Shown here one piece after another: positions 33,960 through 42,118 of a DNA stretch of 64,000 nucleotides; within the stretch, counting starts at the first letter, position 1, and each line of letters opens with the position of its first letter. Origin of the DNA: Mumia sp. Pv4-285 (GTDB taxonomy: Bacteria > Actinomycetota > Actinomycetes > Propionibacteriales > Nocardioidaceae); the NCBI RefSeq assembly GCF_041320275.1, contig NZ_CP162023.1, forward strand, positions 434,001 through 498,000, given 5' to 3'. A program made the position numbers and the translations under genes. Under the pieces are notes generated by a model, which was not told the DNA's origin, searched no databases, and was given only the letters and a program-made list of their open reading frames with translations.

Positions 33960-34736
33960 ATGGGGAAGCACATGCGTCCGATCGGGGTCGACGTCGGCGG
34001 CAGCGGCATCAAGGGTGCGCCCGTCGATCTCAAGAAGGGTGAGTTCGCCGAGGAGCGGATCCGGATCGAGACACCCGAGGAGTCCACACCCGACGCGGTC
34101 GGTGAGGTGATCGCCGAGATCGTCGACCAGATCTTGGGCAAGGATGGCGCCAAGGGTGACTCCAAGGTGCCCGTCGGCATCACGGTCCCGGCCGTCGTGA
34201 CGCGGGGCCTCGTGCGTACGGCGGCGAACATCGACCGCAGCTGGATCGGCACCGACGCCGTACGGCTGCTGACCGAGCGTCTCGGCAGACCGGTCGTCGT
34301 CATCAACGACGCCGATGCGGCGGGGATCGGTGAGCTCGAGTACGGCGCGGGCCGTGGCACGACGGGTCTCGTCATCATGACGACCCTCGGGACGGGGATC
34401 GGCACCGCGCTCATCAACGACGGCGAGCTGGTGCCGAACAGCGAGCTCGGCCACCTGCGCATCGATGGCGAGGACGCTGAGAGGTCGACCTCGTCGGCGG
34501 CGCGGGAGAACGAGGACCTCTCGTGGGAGGAGTGGGCGGAGCGGCTGCAGCGTTACTACGCGCGACTCGAGGATCTGCTCTGGCCCGACCTGTTCATCGT
34601 CGGAGGCGGCGTGGCCAAGCACGCCGACAAGTACCTGCCGCTGCTGCACCTGCGCGCCCCGATCGTCGCCGCGCGTCTCGGCAACGACGCAGGCATCATC
34701 GGCGCCGCGCTCACCGCCTCGCGCGCGAACGCCTGA
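33960..34736 (+). CDS. ppgK: Polyphosphate glucokinase
   Basis: 258 residues, ROK fold. The phosphate motif IGVDVGGSGIKGAPVDL, the second motif VINDADAAGIGE and TLGTGIGTALINDG then NSELGHL match actinobacterial PpgK, which phosphorylates glucose with polyphosphate or ATP. Length is typical (about 250-270). ATG 33960 or the in-frame ATG 33972 could be the start; the region upstream has CACGTT 7 nt before 33960 and no good Shine-Dalgarno. Convergent with the DUF421 gene. Confidence 0.9.
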   Translation: MGKHMRPIGVDVGGSGIKGAPVDLKKGEFAEERIRIETPEESTPDAVGEVIAEIVDQILGKDGAKGDSKVPVGITVPAVVTRGLVRTAANIDRSWIGTDAVRLLTERLGRPVVVINDADAAGIGELEYGAGRGTTGLVIMTTLGTGIGTALINDGELVPNSELGHLRIDGEDAERSTSSAARENEDLSWEEWAERLQRYYARLEDLLWPDLFIVGGGVAKHADKYLPLLHLRAPIVAARLGNDAGIIGAALTASRANA

Positions 34737-34743
34737 CCCCGGA

Positions 34744-35232
34744 TCACGTCGCCTGCAGGCCGCCGCTGGACGCGCCGTCGGACTGGTCCTCGGCCTCGTG
34801 GGTGAAGAACGAGATCCTGCCGTCGACCTCGAGCACCGCGATCTCGACGTCCGACAGTCGGCGAATGCCCTGCTCGCGGGCGGACGTCGTGAGGTCCTCG
34901 AACGCGAGCCGCTGGTCCTTGAGCACCTTCATGCGCGGCTCCCCGTCCCGCATCACCACCACCGGTGATCCCTTGATGAAGCGCAGCCGGTCGGGGAAGC
35001 GCCACGCCAGCCACGACAACGAGACCGTCAGGAGCGTGAACGTCCCCACCGCGAGCACGGCGCCGGTGATCGACGTGTCCTGCTGTGTGACGGCGCCCTG
35101 GACGAGGTCGCCCATGACGATGAACAGCACCAGCTCGAACGTGCTCAGCTCGCCGAGGGTCGAGCGTCCCACGGCTCGGGTGATGAGCCAGAGGAACGCG
35201 AAGACGATGATCGCTCGGATGACGATCTCCAT
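34744..35232 (-). CDS. DUF421 (YetF-like) membrane protein
   Basis: 162 residues. Three membrane helices at the N-terminus (about 4-20, 33-52, 58-78) are followed by a cytoplasmic domain with VVMRDGEPRMKVLKDQRLAFEDL and DVEIAVLEVDGRISFF. This is the usual DUF421 layout; function is unproven (YetF is linked to spore and membrane properties in Bacillus). It lies 43 nt after a membrane-anchored protein gene in the same direction, probably one operon. Confidence 0.85.
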   Translation of the reverse strand: MEIVIRAIIVFAFLWLITRAVGRSTLGELSTFELVLFIVMGDLVQGAVTQQDTSITGAVLAVGTFTLLTVSLSWLAWRFPDRLRFIKGSPVVVMRDGEPRMKVLKDQRLAFEDLTTSAREQGIRRLSDVEIAVLEVDGRISFFTHEAEDQSDGASSGGLQAT

Positions 35233-35275
35233 CGTCGGTCTCCGTTCTGCCGCAGCCGGCGTCGTACGAGTGGGG

Positions 35276-35785
35276 TCAGGGCAGGAGGGTCGTGCTGATG
35301 TGCGTCTCGGCGATGCGGCTCGTGCCGTCGGAGAGGAAGACGGTTGCCTGCTCTCCCTCCTGGCTCGACGGCTGCACGTAGACGTCGAAGAGGACGGTCA
35401 CCTCTGTCGCGCCCGGCTCCGCGGCGACCGTCAGGTAGAGGTACTCGCCGTCCGTGCTCGTGTCGGTCGGGTCGGGGAAGATCCCTTGGTGCTCGAAGAT
35501 CTCCATGTAGTTCTGCGAGATGCCGACCACGACCTCCTCGCCGACGCCGTCGGGGTTGGACACCGTGATCGAGAGCGGGGTGTCGAGGCCGGCGCGCGCG
35601 ACCCGCGGGTAGTCCACCGACAGCGTGAAGCCACCGCCCTCGTCGGTCGCGGTGAGGTTGCGGACACCGAGGAGACCCACCGCACCGGCGACGACAAAGA
35701 GGAGCAGCGCCGCCAAGGTCACCCGCGTCGTCCACCTCGCGGTGCCGGTGGTGCTGCCCTCGGGTACGTCGTCGTACGTCGTCAC
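35276..35785 (-). CDS. Membrane-anchored beta-rich protein, unknown function
   Basis: 169 residues. A 20-residue polar N-terminus, one membrane helix (about 24-45) and then an external domain with alternating strands (FTLSVDYPRVARAG, TPLSITVSN, VTVLFDVYVQP). This looks like an Ig-like or DUF4352-like outer domain. I do not recognise a family. It is upstream of and in line with the DUF421 gene, so the two may form a membrane complex. Confidence 0.65.
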   Translation of the reverse strand: MTTYDDVPEGSTTGTARWTTRVTLAALLLFVVAGAVGLLGVRNLTATDEGGGFTLSVDYPRVARAGLDTPLSITVSNPDGVGEEVVVGISQNYMEIFEHQGIFPDPTDTSTDGEYLYLTVAAEPGATEVTVLFDVYVQPSSQEGEQATVFLSDGTSRIAETHISTTLLP

Positions 35786-35843
35786 GAGGACATCCTGCCG
35801 TGCGTACGGGCGTCCGTGACCGACCCGGTCGGGCGGGTCGCAC

Positions 35844-35849
35844 TACGGT
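35844..35849 (+). promoter_or_regulatory. Leaderless -10 box of the aldo/keto reductase gene
   Basis: TACGGT ends 7 nt before the ATG at 35857. Confidence 0.45.
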
Positions 35850-35856
35850 GGGAACC

Positions 35857-36867
35857 ATGGATTTCCGTCACCTCGGCAACAGCGGCCTCAAGATCAGCGA
35901 GATCGCGTACGGCAACTGGATCACCCACGGCTCCCAGGTGGAGGCCGACGTCGCGACCGCGTGCGTGCGCCGCGCGCTCGACGAGGGCATCACGACCTTC
36001 GACACGGCTGACGTCTACGCCAACACCGCCGCCGAGTCGGTGCTCGGCGCGGCACTGAAGGACGAGCGTCGCGAGTCGCTCGAGATCTTCACCAAGGTCT
36101 ACTGGCCCACCGGACCGCTCGGTCACAACGACTCGGGCCTGTCCCGCAAGCACATCATGGAGTCGATCAACGGGTCGCTGCGCCGGCTGCAGACCGACTA
36201 CGTCGACCTGTACCAGGCCCACCGCTTCGACACCGAGACCCCGCTCGAGGAGACGATGCAGGCGTTCGCCGACGTCGTCCGCGCCGGCAAGGCGCTCTAC
36301 ATCGGGGTGTCCGAGTGGACCGCCGAGCAGCTCCGCGCCGGTCACGCCCTCGCGCAGGAGCTCGGTGTCCAGCTGATCTCGAGCCAGCCGCAGTACTCGA
36401 TGCTGTGGCGCGTCATCGAGACCGAGATCGTGCCGACGAGCGAAGAGCTCGGGATCGGCCAGATCGTCTGGTCGCCGATCGCGCAGGGCGTGCTCACCGG
36501 CAAGTACCTCCCCGGCCAGGCCCCGCCGGAGGGTTCGCGCGCCACGGACAGCAAGGGTGGCGCCGACTTCGTCGCACGTTTCCTCGAGGACGACGTGCTC
36601 GAGCGTGTGCAGCGCCTCAAGCCGATCGCGGACGACGCCGGGCTCTCGATGGCGCAGCTCGCCGTGGCGTGGGTCCTGCAGAATGACAACGTGTCGGCGG
36701 CGATCATCGGCGCCTCGCGGCCGGAGCAGGTCAGCGACAACGTCAAGGCGAGCGGTGTGCGGCTGGAGGCCGACGTGCTGAAGGCGATCGACGACGCCCT
36801 CGGCGACGTGGTCGTGAGCGACCCCGCGATGACCGCCCGCAACGCGCCGGCGAAGCGTCCGAGCTGA
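35857..36867 (+). CDS. Aldo/keto reductase (Kv-beta-like, AKR6 type)
   Basis: 336 residues. Starts MDFRHLGNSGLKISEIAYGNW, with the catalytic Asp and Tyr in FDTADVYANT, Lys in IFTKVYWPT and His in LYQAHRFD. Late motifs are VWSPIAQGVLTGKY and IIGASRPEQVSDN (NADPH site). Close to voltage-gated-channel beta-subunit-like reductases, which reduce aldehydes and ketones. It appears leaderless and is followed 14 nt later by a flavin-binding protein gene. Confidence 0.92.
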   Translation: MDFRHLGNSGLKISEIAYGNWITHGSQVEADVATACVRRALDEGITTFDTADVYANTAAESVLGAALKDERRESLEIFTKVYWPTGPLGHNDSGLSRKHIMESINGSLRRLQTDYVDLYQAHRFDTETPLEETMQAFADVVRAGKALYIGVSEWTAEQLRAGHALAQELGVQLISSQPQYSMLWRVIETEIVPTSEELGIGQIVWSPIAQGVLTGKYLPGQAPPEGSRATDSKGGADFVARFLEDDVLERVQRLKPIADDAGLSMAQLAVAWVLQNDNVSAAIIGASRPEQVSDNVKASGVRLEADVLKAIDDALGDVVVSDPAMTARNAPAKRPS

Positions 36868-36881
36868 CGGAAGGGGACAGG

Positions 36882-37310
36882 ATGGGAACGTTGGGGGAGA
36901 CCGGGCCGCAGCGGCGTCTCATGCAGCTGTCCGAGCCGGAGTGCTGGGAGCTGCTCGGCACGCAGGAGGTGGGTCGGGTCGGGTTCGTGGCGGAGGGGAC
37001 GCCACAGATCTTCCCGGTGAACTTCCAGGTCCACGAGCGGCGGATCCTGTTCCGGACCACCCCTTACGGCGCTGTCGCGCAGGCGGTCACGGGCGTGCCG
37101 ATCGCCTTCGAGGTGGACACGATCGACGGGGCGAACCAGACGGGCTGGTCGGTGCTGCTCAGTGGAGAGGGCAACCACGAGTCGGATCCGGCGGTCCTTG
37201 CGAACCTGTGGGGCCCGGACCGTGCGACGCCGTGGGCCGACGGCACCCGGGTGCTGTGGATCTCGCTCACGCCGTCGGCCGTCAGCGGGCGCCGGATCGC
37301 CTGGGTCTGA
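36882..37310 (+). CDS. Pyridoxamine-5'-phosphate-oxidase-fold flavin/F420-binding protein
   Basis: 142 residues of split-barrel fold. The start ECWELLGTQEVGRVGFVAEG, then IFPVNFQVHERRILFRT and FEVDTIDG, match the actinobacterial PNPOx-like family that binds FMN or F420. GGGGACAGG precedes the ATG. Probably co-transcribed with the reductase. True pyridoxal synthesis is unlikely at this length. Confidence 0.82.
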   Translation: MGTLGETGPQRRLMQLSEPECWELLGTQEVGRVGFVAEGTPQIFPVNFQVHERRILFRTTPYGAVAQAVTGVPIAFEVDTIDGANQTGWSVLLSGEGNHESDPAVLANLWGPDRATPWADGTRVLWISLTPSAVSGRRIAWV

Positions 37311-37311
37311 C

Positions 37312-37941
37312 TCAGCCGAGCCGAACGACGACGTCCGCGCGGGTCTTCGTCGTCTCGACGAGCCGCGCGTTCGCCTCGTCGCTGCGAGCGACCCACTCCG
37401 CGGCCTCGGCCGACGACTTCCCGTACGCGACGTGGCGGGCGACCAGGCGTCGTACGCGCAGGTCCGCCGCGACGTCGACGTACCAGCACTCGTCGAGCAG
37501 CGCGTGGACCTCGCGCCAGCCCGGCTCGTCCAGGAGCAGGTAGTTGCCCTCGGTGACGACCAGCGACGCGTCACGGGGCACGGCGACCGCCCCCGCGACC
37601 GGCTGCTCGAGATCGCGCTCGAACGCCGGCACGTAGACCACGGGGTCCTCACGCGCCACGATCCGTCGCAGGGCGGCGGCGTATCCGAGGACGTCGAACG
37701 TCTCCGGTGCACCCTTCACCTCGCGGAGGCCGAGCTGGTCGAGCGTCGCGTCGGCCAGGTGGAACCCGTCCATCGGCACGTGCGCGGCCGGGACGCCGTT
37801 CGTGCGCGCGAGGATCTGCTCCACCAGCCACGTCTTCCCGACACCCGGCGGTCCCGTGATGCCGAGGAGCCGACCGCCTGCACCGACGAGCTCGCGTGCG
37901 CGGGCAGCGGCGCTGTCGAGGTCCTCCACGACGATCGTCAC
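37312..37941 (-). CDS. Uridine-kinase / phosphoribulokinase-like P-loop kinase
   Basis: About 209 residues. Walker A is ITGPPGVGKT, then HVPMDGFHLAD, VYVPAFERDLEQP and VTEGNYLLLDEPGW. These are the marks of the PanK/uridine-kinase-like family (YggC/FrcK-like sugar or nucleoside kinases). Substrate not assigned. GTG 37941 is used, with another in-frame GTG at 37947. Its stop is 1 nt from that of the flavin-binding protein, tail to tail. Confidence 0.8.
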   Translation of the reverse strand: MTIVVEDLDSAAARARELVGAGGRLLGITGPPGVGKTWLVEQILARTNGVPAAHVPMDGFHLADATLDQLGLREVKGAPETFDVLGYAAALRRIVAREDPVVYVPAFERDLEQPVAGAVAVPRDASLVVTEGNYLLLDEPGWREVHALLDECWYVDVAADLRVRRLVARHVAYGKSSAEAAEWVARSDEANARLVETTKTRADVVVRLG

Positions 37942-38024
37942 GCACACCAGTGTGGCGTCTGGCGCATACCGGCGTGGGTAGGCGGGTAAAGGACGGGTAC
38001 ACCCTGACCCAGGAGGAGAGCGAG

Positions 38025-38297
38025 ATGCCTCGAGGCAAGTCACCCGGACCGAGCGTCAAGGACAAGAAGCTGTACGAGGACCTTCGCGACGAAGGCAACT
38101 CCAAGCAGAAGTCCGCCCGCATCGCCAACGCCGCCGCCGCCCGTGGTCGTTCATCGGTGGGGCGCAAGGGTGGCAAGAGCGGCGACTACGACGACTGGTC
38201 CAAGAAGGACCTGTACGACCGCGCCAAGGAGGTCGGCGTCGAGGGTCGCTCGTCGATGAGCAAGAAGGAGCTCATCTCGGCACTCCGCAACAGCTGA
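38025..38297 (+). CDS. Small basic protein with Rho N-terminal (SAP-like) domain
   Basis: 90 residues, rich in Lys, Arg and Ser. The first half (PSVKDKKLYEDLRDEGNSKQ, then KSARIANAAA) matches the DUF7218 type. The C-terminal 30 residues (WSKKDLYDRAKEVGV, then MSKKELISALRNS) form a Rho-N/SAP-like helix-extended-helix that may bind nucleic acid. AGGAGGAGAG lies just upstream of the ATG, a very strong ribosome site, suggesting abundant expression. Confidence 0.8.
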   Translation: MPRGKSPGPSVKDKKLYEDLRDEGNSKQKSARIANAAAARGRSSVGRKGGKSGDYDDWSKKDLYDRAKEVGVEGRSSMSKKELISALRNS

Positions 38298-38359
38298 CTC
38301 GCCTGCGGCCACCCGGACCGTACGCCTAGGCTGGTGCCCTCGCAGACGACGGAGGGCGA

Positions 38360-38959
38360 ATGGGCATCGTGACGCGCGGGTTCCGCGGTCGACGGGGTGG
38401 TGGCGACGTGAAGCTCCCGCCCGGGCAGTACCTGGAGACCGGGTTCCCCGTGCTGTCTGCCGGGCCGACCCCGCAGATCGCGCCGGCGGCGTGGGCCTTC
38501 GAGATCACCACGGAGTCGGGCGAGGAGCACCGCTGGAGCTGGGTCGAGCTGCAGGCTCTCCCGCGCGAGGACATCACCGTCGACATCCACTGCGTCACCA
38601 AGTGGTCGAAGCTCGGAAGCCGGTGGACCGGCGTCAGCCTCGACACCCTGCTCTCCGGCATCGACACCCAGGCGTCCTACGCGATGGTGCACTCCTACGG
38701 CGGCTACACGACCAACCTGCCGCTCGACGACCTGCGCAACGGGCAGGCGTGGGTCGCGTACGGCTACGACGACCGTCCGCTGCGCCCCGAGCACGGCGGC
38801 CCTGCGCGACTGCTGGTGCCCCACCTGTACTTCTGGAAGTCCGCCAAGTGGGTGCAGCGGCTCGAGCTGCTCACCGAGGACCGGCTGGGCTTCTGGGAGC
38901 GCGCCGGCTACCACGCCTATGGCGACCCGTGGCGCGAGCAGCGCTACGCGGGCGACTGA
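38360..38959 (+). CDS. Sulfite-oxidase-like molybdopterin protein (cytoplasmic)
   Basis: 199 residues, the molybdopterin core only. The Mo-binding Cys is C78 in DIHCVTKWSKLG, followed by WTGVSLDTLL, HSYGGYTTNLPLDDL, GGPARLLVPHLYFWKSAKWV and the C-terminal GFWERAGYHAYGDPW. Unlike MsrP/YedY it has no Tat signal or membrane segment, so it should work in the cytoplasm. A flavin reductase gene follows 21 nt downstream and is the likely electron partner. Substrate unknown. Confidence 0.88.
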   Translation: MGIVTRGFRGRRGGGDVKLPPGQYLETGFPVLSAGPTPQIAPAAWAFEITTESGEEHRWSWVELQALPREDITVDIHCVTKWSKLGSRWTGVSLDTLLSGIDTQASYAMVHSYGGYTTNLPLDDLRNGQAWVAYGYDDRPLRPEHGGPARLLVPHLYFWKSAKWVQRLELLTEDRLGFWERAGYHAYGDPWREQRYAGD

Positions 38960-38980
38960 CGGGCAGCGGACATGGTGGGG

Positions 38981-39694
38981 ATGCCATGGCGTCGAGCCGT
39001 CGTGCTCGCGCACCGACGCGAGGCGCCGATGGCTGCGACGCTTCTGATGCACGTCGAAGGGCAGCCGGCAGGGCTCGCGGGGCAGCGGGTCGAGGTCCGG
39101 CTCACCGCGGAGGACGGCTACACGGCCGACCGCGAGTACTCGCTGGCCCGGTCCGGAGAGCCCGACCGCGCCGAGATCACCGTCCAGGCGATCGACGGCG
39201 GCGAGGTGTCGCCGTTCCTGGTCGAGGACATCGAGGTCGGTGTCGAGCTCCAGGTGCGCGGACCGATCGGCGGCTGGTTCGTGTGGCGTCCGGAGCAGAC
39301 CGAACCCGTCACGCTGATCGCGGGCGGCTCCGGGGTCGTCCCGCTGATGGCGATGATCCGCGCACGCCGCGCGGCGGGCAGCAAGGCACCGTTCCGGCTG
39401 ATCTACTCGGTGCGGTCGCGAGACGAGATGTTCTACCGGTCAGAGCTGCGCCAGCCGGATCCCGGCGTCGACGTCAGCGTCGTGCACACGCGTGAGGCAC
39501 CGGAGGGCTCGCCGCGACCGGCTGGTCGGATCACCGTGGCCGACGTCAACAACGGCGGCTGGCCGCCCGACTTCGCACCCACCTGCTACGTCTGCGGACC
39601 GACCGGTTTCGTCGAGTCGGTCGCCGACATGCTCGTCGCCCTGGGGCACGATCCTCACCACGTACGCACGGAGAGATTCGGTCCTACGGGCTGA
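38981..39694 (+). CDS. Ferredoxin-reductase-type FAD oxidoreductase
   Basis: About 237 residues. REYSLA (RxYS, FAD), IAGGSGVVPLMAMIR (NAD(P) loop) and CYVCGPTGFVESV (CGP motif) in the right order. It lacks a fused 2Fe-2S domain, so it would pass electrons directly or through a separate carrier. ATG 38981 (MPWRRAVVL) is preferred over 38972 because the family begins with such a strand. Adjacent to the molybdopterin protein and probably its NAD(P)H-linked partner. Confidence 0.85.
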   Translation: MPWRRAVVLAHRREAPMAATLLMHVEGQPAGLAGQRVEVRLTAEDGYTADREYSLARSGEPDRAEITVQAIDGGEVSPFLVEDIEVGVELQVRGPIGGWFVWRPEQTEPVTLIAGGSGVVPLMAMIRARRAAGSKAPFRLIYSVRSRDEMFYRSELRQPDPGVDVSVVHTREAPEGSPRPAGRITVADVNNGGWPPDFAPTCYVCGPTGFVESVADMLVALGHDPHHVRTERFGPTG

Positions 39695-39760
39695 ACGGCG
39701 GATGCGGGTGACCGTGCAGCGGGACATGATGGGCCCAGGACGACCGGAGCGGGGGAAGTG

Positions 39761-40216
39761 ATGACCGACGCAAACGATGCTGTCGAGCTGAGGATCGGTG
39801 GAGGTCTCGCGGGGACGCAGACCGCCGAGCTCGCCGTCTCGGAGCACGGCGCCGCCGATTTGATGGCGGTCCTCGACGCGAACGACATCGGCTACGACGT
39901 GCTCGACAAGCGCATCGAGTCCCTCCCCGGCGGCATCATCCTCTCGGTCGGCTCGTTCCACCTCGGCGAGGAAGGCTCGGGGCTCGGTGTCGCGCTGAGC
40001 GACTACGCGCGGCGCCTGGAGCCGTCGGTCCCGGACGTCACCATCGGTGGTGTCCCGTACGAGATCGGCGAGTCGGCCGCGGTCGCCTCCGCGCTCATCG
40101 CGCTGAGGACCGCGCAGGACCAGGAGGACTCTGCTGCCGTCGAGGCGCGCGCGACGTGGCAGCGCGAGTACGAGCTCGAGCAGGGCGCGGAGGACTCGGA
40201 GGAGCCCAAGGGCTAG
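39761..40216 (+). CDS. Hypothetical acidic protein
   Basis: 151 residues, about one fifth Asp and Glu, no signal peptide or membrane helix. It has alternating strand and helix stretches (TAELAVSEHGAADLMAVLDA, then GGIILSVGSFHLG) and a helical acidic tail. I do not recognise a family. GGGGGAAG lies upstream of ATG 39761. Follows the flavin reductase after 66 nt; a link is possible but unproven. Confidence 0.65.
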   Translation: MTDANDAVELRIGGGLAGTQTAELAVSEHGAADLMAVLDANDIGYDVLDKRIESLPGGIILSVGSFHLGEEGSGLGVALSDYARRLEPSVPDVTIGGVPYEIGESAAVASALIALRTAQDQEDSAAVEARATWQREYELEQGAEDSEEPKG

Positions 40217-40250
40217 GACACCCCGAGGGACGGCGTCGCGAGCGCCGCAC

Positions 40251-41174
40251 TCACGCTGCGTGGAACCACTTGGCGAGCTTGTCGAGCTCGCCCTCGGCTG
40301 ACCGCTTGGGTGCGTCTGGCTCAGGCTCGAGCTCGTCTGCCGGTGGCGCCGGTGCCTCCGGCGCTGTGGCTGGTGCGGGCGGCTCGTGGGCTTCAGAGGC
40401 GGGCACGGCAGGAACAGCGATCTCGACAGGGACCGGCGTGGGCTCCGGCTCCGCCACGGGGAGCCAGTCGGCGGGTATGGGCAGGCTCGGCCGCGGGGCG
40501 CCCGGCTCGTCGAGAAGTGCCGTCAGGCGCTCGATCTCGCGGGCGAGCTGGATCTCCGGCGCGACCTCCTCCTCGACGACGAGGTACTTCGCGACGTTCT
40601 CGTCGACCGTCTGCTCCCGTACGGTCTCCGGCTCGGCGGGCGCGACGCTCGCTGTCGGCGCGACGGGGAGCACGAGGCCACGGCTGTCCAGGCGGGCTGC
40701 GCCGACGCTGCGGACGACCAGGGCGAGCGTGAGCATGAGCGTGACCGTCACCCAGACCGTCACCAACGGCTCGACGGTGACCTCCGGTGCGAGGGGGAGG
40801 ATGACGTTGAACGGCACCAGCGCCGCGCTCAGACCGAGCAGGACCACCGTGCCCAGCGGGCGCCACCAGCGGCTCTCCCACCCGAACAGCGCGCGGTCAC
40901 GGTCGTCGACGCGGGCCCGGTAGGACGGTACGTCGACCTCGAGACTGTCGAGCCAACGGCGCTGAGAGGCACTCGTACGGCGCCAGCTGCGGCGTACGAG
41001 CCAGTCGACGAGCACGCCCGCGACCATCGCGGCGAGCAGCAACGCCAGCACGGGGATCGCGAGAGCGTCGGGCAGACCGGTCAGGGCGAGGACGAGGCTC
41101 ACCGCCGCAGCGACGGTCGTCGTCACCAGCCCTCTCCACAGCGTTGCGGGTGTTCCCGAGCGTCCGGCCTCCAT
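40251..41174 (-). CDS. Membrane protein with long Pro/Glu-rich tail, unknown function
   Basis: 307 residues. Two N-terminal membrane helices (about 14-35, 38-56), a polar loop, two more (about 105-125, 130-150), then a cytoplasmic tail of about 150 residues. The tail is rich in Pro, Ala and Glu and ends in a short basic helix (KRSAEGELDKLAKWFHAA). The tail resembles a flexible linker. No family recognised. GAGGAGGTGG upstream of the ATG is a strong ribosome site. Divergent from the VKOR gene. Confidence 0.65.
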   Translation of the reverse strand: MEAGRSGTPATLWRGLVTTTVAAAVSLVLALTGLPDALAIPVLALLLAAMVAGVLVDWLVRRSWRRTSASQRRWLDSLEVDVPSYRARVDDRDRALFGWESRWWRPLGTVVLLGLSAALVPFNVILPLAPEVTVEPLVTVWVTVTLMLTLALVVRSVGAARLDSRGLVLPVAPTASVAPAEPETVREQTVDENVAKYLVVEEEVAPEIQLAREIERLTALLDEPGAPRPSLPIPADWLPVAEPEPTPVPVEIAVPAVPASEAHEPPAPATAPEAPAPPADELEPEPDAPKRSAEGELDKLAKWFHAA

Positions 41175-41310
41175 GCCACCTCCTCGCACTGCACCCCCCG
41201 ACGGGGTACGAATCCAGTCCAACAGGACAACGTGGACTCGTCCACTCCAAGTTCCGGGTGTCGGGTGAGGTTCATCACCGATGTGGCTCCGACGCTCGCG
41301 GGCACATGCC

Positions 41311-41316
41311 TAGGAT
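41311..41316 (+). promoter_or_regulatory. Leaderless -10 box of the VKOR gene
   Basis: TAGGAT ends 6 nt before the GTG at 41323. Confidence 0.5.
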
Positions 41317-41322
41317 GGGCCC

Positions 41323-41946
41323 GTGATCGACATCGACGACGAGGTGACCCCGCGCGACGGCGCCGTGGACGCGACCGGCACGCGCAGCGCCCTGGCCTGG
41401 TTGATGGCCGTCGGGGGCGCGATCGGTGTCCTGGCGTCGGGGATCCTGACCTACGACAAGATCAAGCTTCTCGAGAACTCCGACGCCCAGCTCGCGTGCT
41501 CGTTCAACCTGTGGGTCGACTGCGGTGGCGTCGTGTCGAGCTCTCAGTCGTCGGTGCTCGGCTTCCCCAACACGTTCATCGGGCTCGTCGGTTTCGCGAT
41601 CGTCACGACGCTCGGTGTGCTGCTGCTGTCAGGGACGCGGCTGCCGGAGTGGTTCTGGGTCGGGCTGCAGATCGGTGTCACCCTCGCGATCGCGCTGATC
41701 TTCTTCCTCCAGTACACGAGCATCTTCACCCTGATGAAGCTCTGCCCCTACTGCATGGTGGTGTGGACGGTGACGATCCCCTTGTTCGTCTCGGTCACGG
41801 CGCGCAACCTGCGGTCGTGGGCGCCGACGTCGGGGTTCACCCGGTTCGTGTCCAACTGGACGTTGCTGATCATCCTGCTCTGGTACGTCACGGTGGTCTC
41901 CGTCATCTGGTTCCAGTTCGGTCCGGAGCGCCTCTTCTCCTCCTGA
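41323..41946 (+). CDS. Vitamin K epoxide reductase (VKOR)-family membrane protein
   Basis: 207 residues, about five membrane helices. The active redox motif CPYC lies in LKLCPYCMV, and the shuttle Cys pair in ACSFNLWVDC, with the conserved Ser/Asn in SSSQSSVLGFPNT. In actinobacteria VKOR reoxidises DsbA-like proteins to form disulfides outside the membrane, with menaquinone as electron acceptor. No DsbA partner is in the window. Confidence 0.92.
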   Translation: MIDIDDEVTPRDGAVDATGTRSALAWLMAVGGAIGVLASGILTYDKIKLLENSDAQLACSFNLWVDCGGVVSSSQSSVLGFPNTFIGLVGFAIVTTLGVLLLSGTRLPEWFWVGLQIGVTLAIALIFFLQYTSIFTLMKLCPYCMVVWTVTIPLFVSVTARNLRSWAPTSGFTRFVSNWTLLIILLWYVTVVSVIWFQFGPERLFSS

Positions 41947-41975
41947 GCCGCCCGCTCGTCGAGGCTGTCCCTCGT

Positions 41976-42110
41976 GCTGGTCGAGGCGGCCCCTTCTTGC
42001 TGGTCGAGGCGCGGAGCCCTTCGAGACGCCCTCGCGAGCTCGGGCTCCTCAGGACGAGCGATCGAGACCGGGTGTCGAGACGGGCTCGTTCCTCGCCCTC
42101 CTCGACCAGC
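41976..42110. repeat. Intergenic GCTGGTCGAG inverted/direct repeat block
   Basis: GCTGGTCGAG occurs at 41976-41985 and 41999-42008, and its inverted copy CTCGACCAGC at 42101-42110. Between them are further inverted pieces (TCGAGAC near 42021 and 42075). It matches in core sequence the repeats at 53681-53737. It lies between the VKOR and GH1 genes, tail to tail, and could also terminate transcription. Confidence 0.6.
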
Positions 42111-42118
42111 GGGAGGTG

